Origin: GCA-003244245 sp050699435
Lineage (GTDB): Bacteria > Actinomycetota > Actinomycetes > Mycobacteriales > Pseudonocardiaceae
Direction of reading: 5' to 3'
DNA length: 64,000 bases
Assembly (NCBI GenBank): GCA_050699435.1
Contig: JBOHGM010000005.1
Span: forward strand, 1-64,000
This document shows positions 36,655 to 45,894 of this stretch, in pieces. Both the position numbers and the translations under genes were made by a program. A model generated the notes under the pieces. The model was given only the letters and a program-made list of their open reading frames with translations, had not been told where the DNA came from and searched no databases. Position 1 is the first letter of the stretch; each line of letters begins with the position of its first letter.

Positions 36655-37743
36655 TTACAGGACTACGACGCTGCGGAGGACCTCGCCGCGTTCCATCTTC
36701 TCGAAGGCATCTTCCACATCGTCCAGCCCGATCGTCTCGGAGACGAACTTCTCCAGCGGTAGCCGTCCCTGCAGATGCAGGTCGATCAGAGCCGGAAAGT
36801 CCCGCTCGGGCAGGCAGTCGCCGTACCAGGACGACTTGAGCGCTCCGCCGCGACCGAAGAACTCGATCAGCGGGATCTCCGGGACCATGAAGTCCGGCGT
36901 GGGGACGCCGACGAGCACGACGGTGCCTGCCAGGTCGCGGGCGAAGAAGGCCTGCTTCCAGGTCTCCGGGCGGCCGACCGCGTCGATCACCACGTCGGCG
37001 CCGAAGCCGCCGGTCAGCTCCCGCACCGCCGCGACCGGGTCGCTCTCCCGGGAGTTGACTACGTGGGTGGCCCCGAACCCTTTCGCCCACTCCAGCTTAC
37101 GCGGGTCGAGGTCGATGCCGATGATCGTGGTGGCACCGGCCAGTTCCGCCCCGGCGATAGCCCCGTCGCCCACGCCGCCGCAGCCGATGACGGCGACGGA
37201 TTGGCCCCGCCGCACCTGACCCGTGTTGATCGCGGCACCGATGCCGGCCATCACACCGCAGCCGAGCAGCCCGGCGACCTCCGGCGCGACCGCGGGATTC
37301 ACCTTGGTGCACTGCCCGCTGTGCACGAGTGTCTTCTCGATGAACGCGCCGATGCCCAGCGCCGGGGACAGCGTCGTGCCGTCCTTCAGCGTCATCACCT
37401 GGGACGCGTTGTGGGTGCTGAAGCAGTACCAGGGTTCGCCCCGCCGGCAGGCCCGGCAGCGTCCGCACACCGCGCGCCAGTTGAGGATGACGAAGTCGCC
37501 GGGGCCCACCGTGTCGACCCCCGCGCCGGCCGCCTCCACCACGCCGGCGGCCTCGTGCCCGAGCAGGAACGGGAACTCGTCGTTGATGCCGCCCTCGCGA
37601 TAGTGCAGGTCGGTGTGGCACACCCCACAGGCCTGGATCGTCACCAGTGCCTCCCCGGGCCCGGGATCGGGGACGTGCACCGTCTCGACCGTCACCGGCG
37701 CGCCCTTGCTGCGCGCCACGACCCCACGCACCTGGTAGCCCAC
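36655..37743 (-). CDS. mscR: S-(hydroxymethyl)mycothiol dehydrogenase
   Basis: 362 residues, a zinc-dependent class III-like alcohol dehydrogenase. Catalytic zinc site CGVCHTDLHYREGG and GHEAAGVVE, structural zinc CGRCRACRRGEPWYC, NAD site VIGCGGVGDGAIAGAELAGA. It oxidises the formaldehyde-mycothiol adduct (and can reduce S-nitrosomycothiol), which protects against formaldehyde. Start at GTG 37743 was chosen because GAGG lies five bases upstream and the length matches the family. The MBL protein follows in the same operon. Confidence 0.9.
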   Translation of the reverse strand: MGYQVRGVVARSKGAPVTVETVHVPDPGPGEALVTIQACGVCHTDLHYREGGINDEFPFLLGHEAAGVVEAAGAGVDTVGPGDFVILNWRAVCGRCRACRRGEPWYCFSTHNASQVMTLKDGTTLSPALGIGAFIEKTLVHSGQCTKVNPAVAPEVAGLLGCGVMAGIGAAINTGQVRRGQSVAVIGCGGVGDGAIAGAELAGATTIIGIDLDPRKLEWAKGFGATHVVNSRESDPVAAVRELTGGFGADVVIDAVGRPETWKQAFFARDLAGTVVLVGVPTPDFMVPEIPLIEFFGRGGALKSSWYGDCLPERDFPALIDLHLQGRLPLEKFVSETIGLDDVEDAFEKMERGEVLRSVVVL

Positions 37744-37768
37744 CGCGGCCTCAACCCGGAAGGGCGGC

Positions 37769-38305
37769 TCAGCCCAGCACCGTCTCGGCGCGTTCACGGG
37801 CCCGCCGAGACGCCTTCTCGGCCTGCTTGCGGGCGCGCCGGGACGCCTTCTGCACACTCTTCTTGGCGTCGGACTTGGCGTGCTTGGCCCGCCAGGCCAG
37901 GGACGGCTTGCCGCCGGTGTCGGTGATCGCGAGCAGCAGGCCACCGAGCAGGCCGAGGTTCTTCAGGAAGTGTGCCTGGTGCGCCTTACGGTCGTCGGGG
38001 TAGTCCCCGGACCAGAACGGGTGCGCGGCCACCGTGCTCGGAATCAGGTCCACGGCGAGCACCGTCGCGGCCAGCCGGGGTGCCCGCCCGAGCGCCATCA
38101 TCAGCCCAGCAGCGACCTGCACCGCGGCTTCCGCCTGTACCGCCCGCACGGGATCGACCGCGGGTGCGGAGGGCGCCATCTCCTGGGCCTTGTCCAGTAG
38201 CGGCTTGGCCGCCTCGACTTTGGCTTTCGGGTGGAGCAGGGTATCCACCCCGTTGGCGATGAACGCGGCGGCGAGCAGGGGACGGGCGATACGGCGAAAC
38301 GGCAC
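37769..38305 (-). CDS. DoxX-family membrane protein
   Basis: 178 residues. ARPLLAAAFIANGVDTLLHP at the start and AAVQVAAGLMMALGRAPRLA, then HPFWSGDYPDDRKAHQAHFL KNL in the DoxX pattern, with about four helices. The C-terminus is a basic tail with a repeated ASRRAR motif (KASRRARKQAEKASRRARER). DoxX-type proteins associate with redox enzymes or oxidant defence; the exact role is unknown. GTG at 38305 has GAGGAG upstream. It lies 25 bases upstream of mscR on the same strand but the order (DoxX upstream, transcribed away toward lower coordinates) puts it downstream in sequence only by coordinate; co-transcription is not certain. Confidence 0.75.
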   Translation of the reverse strand: MPFRRIARPLLAAAFIANGVDTLLHPKAKVEAAKPLLDKAQEMAPSAPAVDPVRAVQAEAAVQVAAGLMMALGRAPRLAATVLAVDLIPSTVAAHPFWSGDYPDDRKAHQAHFLKNLGLLGGLLLAITDTGGKPSLAWRAKHAKSDAKKSVQKASRRARKQAEKASRRARERAETVLG

Positions 38306-38382
38306 GGCTAGCTCCTCGATAGAACGCGGCCAGGCTTCGCCGCCCCACGGTAGTGCGCCACCCGCAGGGGCGCGCGGTGAGC

Positions 38383-38414
38383 CACTCGTACGGGGCACCA
38401 CTCGTACGGGGCAC
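38383..38414. repeat. Two 16-bp tandem repeats
   Basis: CACTCGTACGGGGCAC occurs twice back to back (38383-38398, 38399-38414) in the gap between the DoxX and CsbD genes. That 366-base gap has no gene. Confidence 0.9.
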
Positions 38415-38441
38415 CCAGGGGAGGAGTTGGTGGCCTCCGGG

Positions 38442-38467
38442 GTTTGGTGGTCTCCGGGCCCGGGTAG
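38442..38467 (+). promoter_or_regulatory. Candidate stress sigma-factor (SigB/SigF-type) promoter
   Basis: GTTTGG (38442-38447) and GGGTAG (38462-38467) are 14 bases apart, close to the GTTT-N14-16-GGGTA pattern of SigB-family promoters in actinomycetes and Bacillus. It points toward the CsbD gene about 205 bases downstream; CsbD of Bacillus is a SigB-dependent stress protein. The long leader is a weakness of this call. Confidence 0.4.
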
Positions 38468-38671
38468 CCAACCTCTGATTCGCCACGCGGGGCCGGCTCG
38501 CACCCGGGTCGGCCGAACCGAGAGGAGAGTCGGGTGTCCCCAAGCTTGCAGGGCCGTCGAGTGGCGTTCCTGGTCGCACCAGAAGGAACGAGGCGGTGCA
38601 GCCGGACCGGGCGCGGAGCAGCGCCTGAGCAGCGTCAGCACAACAGCACACCCCAAGGAGGCATGCTCTAG

Positions 38672-38857
38672 ATGGCAGGCGACGACAAGGTCCAGAACAA
38701 GATCGACGAGGCTGCCGGCAAGGCCAAGGAAACCACCGGCCGCATCACCGGCGACGAGCAGACCCGCCGGGAAGGCGAGGCCGAGAAGGACAAGGCCCAG
38801 CTGAAGGACAAGGTGCAGGACGCCGTCGACAAGGCCAAGGACATCTTCAAGAAGTAG
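38672..38857 (+). CDS. CsbD-family stress protein
   Basis: 61 residues: DDKVQNKIDEAAGKAKETTG, RITGDEQTRREGEAEKDKAQ and a lysine-rich end DKAKDIFKK, the typical CsbD sequence. These small, highly charged, helical proteins accumulate in general stress; their action is unknown. AAGGAGG lies about 11 bases before the ATG. A strong hairpin terminator follows the stop. Confidence 0.9.
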   Translation: MAGDDKVQNKIDEAAGKAKETTGRITGDEQTRREGEAEKDKAQLKDKVQDAVDKAKDIFKK

Positions 38858-38888
38858 CTCGTCCACGAAGTAGCTCGGCACTGTGTCA

Positions 38889-38924
38889 GCGCCCCGTCCC
38901 CGGTTCGCTCCGGGGGCGGGGCGC
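38889..38924 (+). terminator. GC-rich hairpin terminator after CsbD
   Basis: A 15-bp stem with one G-T pair, GCGCCCCGTCCCCGG (38889-38903) and CCGGGGGCGGGGCGC (38910-38924), with a 6-base loop. No T run follows, which is common in actinomycetes. Confidence 0.65.
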
Positions 38925-38984
38925 GCCGGTGAGTGGCATTGCGTGCTATAACACTGTTACGCACTCACGACCCGGGAGGGCAGC

Positions 38985-40136
38985 ATGACTGAGCCCCGGG
39001 ATCCGATTGCGGACCTGCGACGAATCGCCTTTCTGCTGGAGCGCGCTCAGGAGGCGACCTACCGGGTACGCGCGTTCCGCACCGCCGCCTCGGTGCTCGT
39101 CGCCCGCGACGACGTCGAGCAGCGGGCCAAGGCGGGTACGCTGACCGCGCTCACCGGTGTCGGCGAGGTCACCGCGCGCTGTGTCATCGAGTCCCTGGCC
39201 GGAGCGCCGCCGGGGTACCTGCAGCGGCTGGAGGCCACCGGCGCAGCCGAGGTGGCCCACCAGGGATCGACACAGCCGGGATCGACACAGCCGGGATCGA
39301 CACAGCCGGGATCGACACAGCCGGGATCGACACAGCCGGGGTCGACACAGCCGGGGTCGACACAGCCGGGGTCGACACCGGCCGGGATGGCGCTGCGGGC
39401 GGCACTGCACGGGGACTGCCACACCCACTCCGACTGGTCTGACGGCGGCTCGCCGATCGAGGAGATGGCGGCGACCGCCCGCGACCTCGGGCACGACTAT
39501 CTCGTGCTGACCGATCATTCACCCCGGCTCACGGTCGCGAACGGCCTGTCCGCCGAGCGGTTGCGCCGCCAGCTCGACGTGGTCGCCGCACTGAACAGCG
39601 ACCTCGCGCCGTTCCGGATCCTGACCGGGATCGAGGTGGACATCCTCGCCGACGGTGCGCTGGACCAGTCCGATGATCTGCTGGCGGTGCTGGACGTCGT
39701 GGTCGCCTCGGTGCACTCGCAGCTGCGGATGCCCGCCGAGCAGATGACCGAGCGGATGCGCACTGCGGTGGCCAACCCGCATGTCGACGTGCTAGGGCAC
39801 TGCACTGGCCGGATCGTCAGCGGCTCCCGCAAGCGCCCCGAGTCGCAGTTCGACGCCGCCGCGGTGTTCGCCGCCTGCGCTGAGTATGGCGTCGCGGTAG
39901 AGATCAACTCTCGCCCGGAGCGGCTGGATCCGCCGAAGCGGCTGCTGCGGCTCGCTCTCGGGACCGGCTGCCTGCTGTCCATCGACTCTGATGCGCACGC
40001 TCCCGGGCAGCTCGACTGGCTGCCCTATGGCTGTGAGCGCGCCGCCGCCTGCGGGGTCCCGGCCGATCGAGTGGTGAACACCTGGTCGGCCGGCGAGCTG
40101 CGAGCGTGGGCCGCACATCATCGGGCCACGTCCTGA
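38985..40136 (+). CDS. PHP-domain phosphoesterase with HhH N-terminus and repeat linker
   Basis: 383 residues. The N-terminal ~80 residues (LRRIAFLLERAQEATYRVRA, TALTGVGEVTARCVIESLAG) resemble the helix-hairpin-helix DNA-binding start of DNA polymerase X. The C-terminal PHP domain carries the metal motifs HGDCHTHSDWSDGG, LTDHSPR, GIEVDIL, VASVHSQL, DVLGHCTGR and DSDAH. The polymerase catalytic domain between them, present in PolX, is absent; instead a linker of seven GSTQP units and a variant eighth joins them. It may trim DNA ends or act on histidinol-phosphate-like substrates; DNA is favoured by the HhH part. RBS GGGAGG precedes the ATG. Confidence 0.8.
   Translation: MTEPRDPIADLRRIAFLLERAQEATYRVRAFRTAASVLVARDDVEQRAKAGTLTALTGVGEVTARCVIESLAGAPPGYLQRLEATGAAEVAHQGSTQPGSTQPGSTQPGSTQPGSTQPGSTQPGSTQPGSTPAGMALRAALHGDCHTHSDWSDGGSPIEEMAATARDLGHDYLVLTDHSPRLTVANGLSAERLRRQLDVVAALNSDLAPFRILTGIEVDILADGALDQSDDLLAVLDVVVASVHSQLRMPAEQMTERMRTAVANPHVDVLGHCTGRIVSGSRKRPESQFDAAAVFAACAEYGVAVEINSRPERLDPPKRLLRLALGTGCLLSIDSDAHAPGQLDWLPYGCERAAACGVPADRVVNTWSAGELRAWAAHHRATS
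39263..39382. repeat. Eight 15-bp tandem repeats inside the PHP gene
   Basis: Units of GGGATCGACACAGCC start at 39263 and recur every 15 bases. Units 1-5 have GGGATCG, units 6-7 have GGGGTCG (a silent change), and unit 8 (from 39368) is diverged. They encode GSTQP repeats in frame, so copy-number changes would only change linker length. Confidence 0.95.
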
Positions 40137-40143
40137 GCTGCTC

Positions 40144-40189
40144 GCGTACCATGGGGCCCCGCGTACCATTTGGCCCCGCGTATCATTGG
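40144..40189. repeat. 17-bp tandem repeat before the DUF5313 gene
   Basis: GCGTACCATGGGGCCCC (40144-40160), GCGTACCATTTGGCCCC (40161-40177) and a partial third copy (40178-40189) end four bases before the next ATG, so the repeat forms the leader of that gene. Confidence 0.9.
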
Positions 40190-40192
40190 ACG

Positions 40193-40570
40193 ATGGCCCT
40201 CGCGCGGCCGAATCCACTGCAGTGGGTGTGGTATGCGTATGGCGGCGGATTGCCACAGCACCTGCGGGAGTGGGTGCTGCACGATGTGACCTGTCGCACG
40301 TGGGTGTTCCGGCACTTCGCCCGGACGCTGACCCAATGGGTACCGACGCTGCTGCTGATGCTGCTGCCCGGGCCGATGACGCTGCGACTGTCGCTGCCCC
40401 TGATCGTCCTGCTCGGCGCGCTGTACGTTTCGGCCTCCTATATCGAGGAGACCAGCGAGCATCGGCTGGCCAAGCACGGGTTCCCGCTCGGGATGGCCAG
40501 GGAGATGCGCCGGGCGCGGGTGGAGACCGCGGCGTTGGACGACGAGCACCGGCGCCTGGGTGAGCTGTAG
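40193..40570 (+). CDS. DUF5313 membrane protein
   Basis: 125 residues. ARPNPLQWVWYAYGGGLPQH followed by REWVLHDVTCRTWVFRHFAR, then two hydrophobic helices (VPTLLLMLLPGPMTLRLSLP, LIVLLGALYVSASYI) and a helical, charged tail. This is the DUF5313 family of actinomycetes, role unknown. The ATG at 40193 sits at the end of a tandem repeat and has only a weak GGA upstream. Confidence 0.75.
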   Translation: MALARPNPLQWVWYAYGGGLPQHLREWVLHDVTCRTWVFRHFARTLTQWVPTLLLMLLPGPMTLRLSLPLIVLLGALYVSASYIEETSEHRLAKHGFPLGMAREMRRARVETAALDDEHRRLGEL

Positions 40571-40577
40571 AGATGAC

Positions 40578-41188
40578 TCAGGTCCCGAACGGTGGCGGGT
40601 TCGCCGGATCGAACGTGCCGGGGGCTGCCTCGCAGGGCGAACCGGCCTCGGGGCTGGTGTACGGGTTGGCCCGCAGCGCCTGCAGGAACTGGTCGATCCG
40701 CGGATCCTCCGCGTCGTCCACCTGCAGTTGGTGGCCCCAGGCCTGCAGCGAGATCGGTGCGGGCAGGTCGGGGTAGGGCGAGAGCATCGTGTACGGCTGG
40801 CCCTGCACCCGGCGGACCAGCGCCTGCAGTGCCGGACCGGAGATCCGATCCGGGTGGTAGGCGATCCACACCGCGCCGTGTTCCAGCGAGTGCACCATGT
40901 TCTCGTTGCGCACGGCGACGTCGTACACCGTGCCGGTGCAGTCCGCCCAAGAGATGTCATGCGGGCCCCCGGTCGGGGGAACCCGGTCGTACTGGACCCG
41001 CTCGGTGGCGGGTACATGCGTGGTGTTCGTGTCCTGGACGACCTGCACCCCCGGGATCCGCCGGGCGGGGTCCTGGTCGGTGTCGGCGGGAACGAACGAT
41101 TCCTGCCCGATACCGCAGCCGACCGTGACGGGCAGGATCGCGGCGATCAGGGCGTTCCGGGCTCGCACCAGCCGCATGATTCCGGATG

Positions 41189-41192
<4 letters not shown>
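40578..41192 (-). CDS. DUF3105 protein
   Basis: 204 residues. An N-terminal hydrophobic segment (ARNALIAAILPVTVGCGIGQ) suggests membrane anchoring or export; the cysteine there is not in a good lipobox. The DUF3105 core follows: YDRVPPTGGPHDISWADC, TGTVYDV, NMVHSLEHGAVWIAYHPD, and MLSPYPDLPAPISLQAWGHQ. The histidines in HSLEHG could bind metal. GTG at 41192 overlaps the fprA stop (GTGA), so it is translated with fprA. Function unknown. Confidence 0.8.
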
Positions 41193-42565
<1,373 letters not shown>

Positions 42566-42580
42566 GGTTAACGCACCTCC

Positions 42581-42640
42581 TGGTAGAGCACACTGCATCC
42601 GCGTAGAGCGCACTGCAGCCTGGTAGAGCACGCTGCAGCC
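42581..42640. repeat. Three 20-bp tandem repeats upstream of fprA
   Basis: TGGTAGAGCACACTGCATCC (42581-42600) is followed by two imperfect copies to 42640. They lie just upstream of the fprA ribosome binding site, in the mRNA leader or promoter. A separate 14-bp direct repeat (CGGTTGCTGTGACT) is at 42677-42704. Confidence 0.9.
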
Positions 42641-42765
42641 GCGGAACGAACGTTACGCCAGCTGCCTGCGGCGGATCGGTTGCTGTGACTCGGTTGCTGT
42701 GACTCCGCTGGGACGCAATACCCTTCCGGTCCGGTAACGCGCCCACCACCAGCCAGGAGGCCGGC

Positions 42766-42939
42766 ATGAGCAGTGAGGAACCGAACGCCGACAGGATTGA
42801 ACAACTCCGGCCGGCGACAACCGACGAGATCGAGTACGCCGACGACCTTGATCCTGGAGAGCTGCCGCTGGACGCCGACCCTCGCGACGTCGCCGACCAA
42901 CACCGACCAGTGCCCTTCGACGAAGACCTCGACGCCTGA
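42766..42939 (+). CDS. Small acidic protein
   Basis: 57 residues: MSSEEPNADRIEQLRPATTD, EIEYADDLDPGELPLDADPR and ending PVPFDEDLDA. Very acidic, probably unstructured. It has a strong ribosome binding site (CAGGAGG) at ideal spacing and is an independent gene divergent from fprA. I recall similar acidic small proteins in Pseudonocardiaceae but know no function. Confidence 0.65.
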   Translation: MSSEEPNADRIEQLRPATTDEIEYADDLDPGELPLDADPRDVADQHRPVPFDEDLDA

Positions 42940-42974
42940 CCCGGTCCGCTGGCCGGCCCTGCTAGCTGGCCCTG

Positions 42975-43793
42975 CTAGCTGGCCGGGCCTGGGGCCCTGA
43001 GCAGGCGGCGCAACGCCGCGACGCTGAGGCCGTCCCGCAGTGCGGGGTCTCCCCGCAGCACCGAGACCCCTCCCGGGCGGGCCAGGTCGTCGAGGACCGC
43101 CGTCGCGCCGGACAGGTCCTGGTGGCGGGTGTAGCCGTTGACCACCGCCACGCACCGCAGTCCTGCGGCCACGGCGGCCCGCACTCCGTTGGCCGAGTCC
43201 TCCACCGCCACCGCGTCATCGGGGGTCAGGTCCAGCCGGGCCAATGTCTCCAGGTACACGGCCGGATCGGGTTTGAGATCGGTGATGTCCGATCCGGTGA
43301 CCACAACGTCGAACACATCGAGGCCGAACAGCGTGTCGAGCAATGGCAGCACCCAGTCGCCGGTCCCGGTGGTGGCGACCGCGGTCGCCACTCCGTCGGC
43401 ACCCAGCGCCGTGATCAGCTCCGTCACCCCCGGCCGTGGCTGCATCGCTCCGGTGCGGACCAGTGCGGCGAAACGGCGGGTCTTGTCCTGGTGGAGTTCG
43501 GCGGCCAGCGTGGCCGCCTCGGCCGCGGGGTGGCCCTTGGACTGCAGGTACTGGTCGATACGCCGCCGACCGCCGGTCAGCGCGAGCAGGTCGCCGTACT
43601 CCTGCACACCCCACCGGTAGTCCAGCCCGGCGGCCTCGAATGCCGCATTGAACGCCACCCGATGGCCGTCGCGCTCGGTGTCGGCCAGCGTCCCGTCGAC
43701 GTCGAAAATGATTGCCCGTAGCGGGTCCCGCTGGTCGGATGCGGGCGAAACGGCATTTCGACCGGAGGGGCCCGGCGATGACGTGATCGGCAT
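42975..43793 (-). CDS. HAD-family hydrolase of the CbbY/beta-phosphoglucomutase type
   Basis: 272 residues. HAD motif I AIIFDVDGTLADTERDGHRV, the cap domain with YGDLLALTGGRRRI, motif II around AVATTGTG, motif III lysine in DLKPDPAVYLE, and motif IV VAVEDSANGVRAAVAAGLRC. It resembles CbbY proteins of Calvin-cycle gene clusters (xylulose-1,5-bisphosphate phosphatase) but no Rubisco genes are visible. The start at 43793 is followed within 25 bases by the repeat-rich gap region. Substrate uncertain. Confidence 0.85.
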   Translation of the reverse strand: MPITSSPGPSGRNAVSPASDQRDPLRAIIFDVDGTLADTERDGHRVAFNAAFEAAGLDYRWGVQEYGDLLALTGGRRRIDQYLQSKGHPAAEAATLAAELHQDKTRRFAALVRTGAMQPRPGVTELITALGADGVATAVATTGTGDWVLPLLDTLFGLDVFDVVVTGSDITDLKPDPAVYLETLARLDLTPDDAVAVEDSANGVRAAVAAGLRCVAVVNGYTRHQDLSGATAVLDDLARPGGVSVLRGDPALRDGLSVAALRRLLRAPGPAS

Positions 43794-43918
43794 GACGGTA
43801 GGGTAAGAGGCATGGGTGGTGCCGGACTCCCTCCGCAGGGTGGAACCGCTGGGGGAGTGGGCATCAATTGCGGAATGGATTCACACCGCGCTGCGGGCTG
43901 GTTGCCCATCGCATCAGT

Positions 43919-44118
43919 TCGTTCGGGAGGCTGCGTCGTTCGGGAGGCTGCGTCGTTCGGGAGGCTGCNNNNNNNNNNNNNNNNNNNNNNNNNNNNNNNN
44001 NNNNNNNNNNNNNNNNNNNNNNNNNNNNNNNNNNNNNNNNNNNNNNNNNNNNNNNNNNNNNNNNNNNNTCGTTCGGGAGGCTGCGTCGTTCGGGAGGCTG
44101 CGTCGTTCGGGAGGCTGC
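43919..44118. repeat. 17-bp tandem repeat array broken by the assembly gap
   Basis: Units of TCGTTCGGGAGGCTGCG run from 43919 to the Ns and again from 44069 to 44118: at least three copies on each side. The true copy number is hidden by the gap. The 390-base stretch 43794-44183 has no other recognisable feature. Confidence 0.95.
43969..44068. other. Assembly gap (100 N)
   Basis: Exactly 100 N, the usual placeholder for a gap of unknown size. It lies inside the tandem repeat array, so the repeat probably caused the break. Gene order across it is uncertain. Confidence 1.
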
Positions 44119-44183
44119 TATGCCGCCGGCTCGGCGGGCTCGCGCCTGCCGTAGCTGGTCTCGGGCCGTAGCGGTCTCGGGCC

Positions 44184-45143
44184 TTAGCTGGTCTCGTCGC
44201 CCCAGCTGGTCGAGCCGGCGGTCGGCCCGCACCGGGCTTCGTGGTACTCGTCCCGAAGCGGCGTCCGGTCCGGTAACTCGCTCGCCAGCCGCTCCGAACC
44301 CCTCCGAAGATCAACCTCCAGCCCTGAAAGAAGATCAACATTTGGATGCGACGATCTTCTGTTCGGCTGTCGCGTGTTTGAATTAGCTTTACGATCCTTC
44401 GGGACGGTGGGCGCCTGCCCGGTTCGGGTGGGTGGTTCCTCGCGGTCGTTCCAGTCGTCAGTGAGGGCGCCGAGGGCCTCGATGAGGTTGTGCACCGAGG
44501 CGAAGGTCCCCCTGCGGATGGCTTGGCGAGTGAGGATCTCGATGGAGACCTCGACGAGGTTGAGCCAGGGATCGGGGTGCTGCGCCGGACGCTGTCCGGG
44601 CAGCGGCGCCGAGGCGGGATTCGGGGCCAGGTAGGGCGCAGGCCGCTCGGGCGGGTTGCGGTAGATCTCGGCGCCCCCGGGGTCCACCTCGGGGTCGATA
44701 GTGCACCGGAACGCCTCGACGCGGTCCGGCTGGATGCCCCACTTCCGCCAGATCCGCGCCACGGTGGCATTGGAGATGCCTAGTTCTTTGGCCAGTAGCC
44801 GAGACGACCAGTGGGTGGCGCCCAGGTGCTCGGGGGGCCTGCCGTCGTCGGCGAGCGTGGTGGCCACCACCTCGATCTCATCCACCGTGGCCGGCCGACC
44901 GGAGCGGGGCTTGTCCCTCAGCCCGTCGATACCTTCGGCTAGGTAGCGGTTACGCCACGCAAGCACAGTGGGTCGCGTCGATCCGGTCCGCCGCGCGATC
45001 TCCGTGTTCGGTACACCGTCGGCGGCCAGCAGCACGATGCGCGCACGTTGCGCGAGCCCGGCCCGCACCGACGTCGAGCGGGTCAGGGCCTCCAGGCGGG
45101 GCCGGTCGCCCGGGCGCAAGGCCAATGGAGCTGCAGCAACCAT
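44184..45143 (-). mobile_element. IS630-type transposase with the catalytic core deleted
   Basis: From ATG 45143 the N-terminal HTH half is intact (RARIVLLAADGVPNTEIARR, RPTVLAWRNRYLAEGIDGLR, THWSSRLLAKELGISNATVA, RIWRKWGIQPDRVEAFRCTI). After PEVDPGGAEIYRNPPERP the frame jumps to a C-terminal piece (PWLNLVEVSIEILTRQAIRR GTFASV), losing the DDE catalytic domain. The frame then continues into unrelated sequence to 44184. It is an inactive remnant beside the assembly gap and at the left edge of the cox cluster. Confidence 0.7.
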
Positions 45144-45379
45144 GCCCTCATGATCCCGCAGCTCGCACTGTGAAACAACTATCGACACGTAGGCTGCGGC
45201 GAGCCCGGTCCGTAGCCGGCCGTCTACGCTTGGTTACGTAGATCCTCTTGACACGCAAGACTCCTCCGTGTGGACTAGTGTTCCGCGTCACAGCGACGCA
45301 CGGTCAAGCGCCCGGCGAACCGGTCCGGCGAGCCACACGACGCGCGGTCCAGGAGCATGAGAGGGGACACACGGTGGCG

Positions 45380-45751
45380 ATGGAGTCCGACGGACACAGT
45401 CGAGGTAACCCCCGCATTTTCGAACTTATTGAGGGCGCCCCTAAGACAGGGAAGAGTCCCACCATCTGGGCCTGGCCCGAGGTCACGGACTGGTTCAAGA
45501 TCGCTGGCCAGCCGGTTCCCGGGCCGTGGCCGCCTCACCAGGAGGCGCGGCCGAACCCTGAGGAGGAAAGCCTTCCCGTGGCGGTTGCCGAGTCCAGGCC
45601 CAGGTCCAGGCCCACGAATGAGGGCCCGAGCCCAGCAAAGCCCCCGAGCCCAGAAAAGTCGCAGCCGCGTGACGGCACCCATGGCTACATGGACGAAGAA
45701 CCGAGCCAAGCGACGCCGCGTCGCGGTGGCCTTGGCTGGATGGACGAATAA
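45380..45751 (+). CDS. Hypothetical protein before the cox genes
   Basis: 123 residues. The N-terminal part reads SDGHSRGNPRIFELIEGAPK, TGKSPTIWAWPEVTDWFKIA; the 'WAWPEVTDWF' part resembles short DNA-binding or excisionase-like segments. The rest is rich in Pro, Ser, Lys and Glu and looks disordered. GTG at 45374 and ATG at 45380 both follow GAGAGGGGAC. It reads in the same direction as coxM, 144 bases upstream. A TTGACA at 45248-45253 may belong to its promoter, but no good -10 was found. Confidence 0.5.
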   Translation: MESDGHSRGNPRIFELIEGAPKTGKSPTIWAWPEVTDWFKIAGQPVPGPWPPHQEARPNPEEESLPVAVAESRPRSRPTNEGPSPAKPPSPEKSQPRDGTHGYMDEEPSQATPRRGGLGWMDE

Positions 45752-45894
45752 TAGTCGTCGCGCCTTCTGGCAGGACGAGCTTGAGTCTTGGGTTGCAGTA
45801 ATCGTCCTTCGTGGAGTCCGAATAAGGGATCCTACGGTCGGGCCGAATGAATTGCAGCTTTTCCGTTGGACCGCTCAGGACTAGGAGGACTTGG

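Noticed and set aside
42975..43793. Calvin-cycle linkage of the CbbY-like phosphatase with CO oxidation
   Set aside because: No Rubisco or phosphoribulokinase gene is visible, and the two regions are separated by an assembly gap, so a functional link is not supported.
43919..44118. Possible CRISPR array
   Set aside because: The units are contiguous 17-mers with no spacers, and no cas genes are present; it is a simple tandem repeat.
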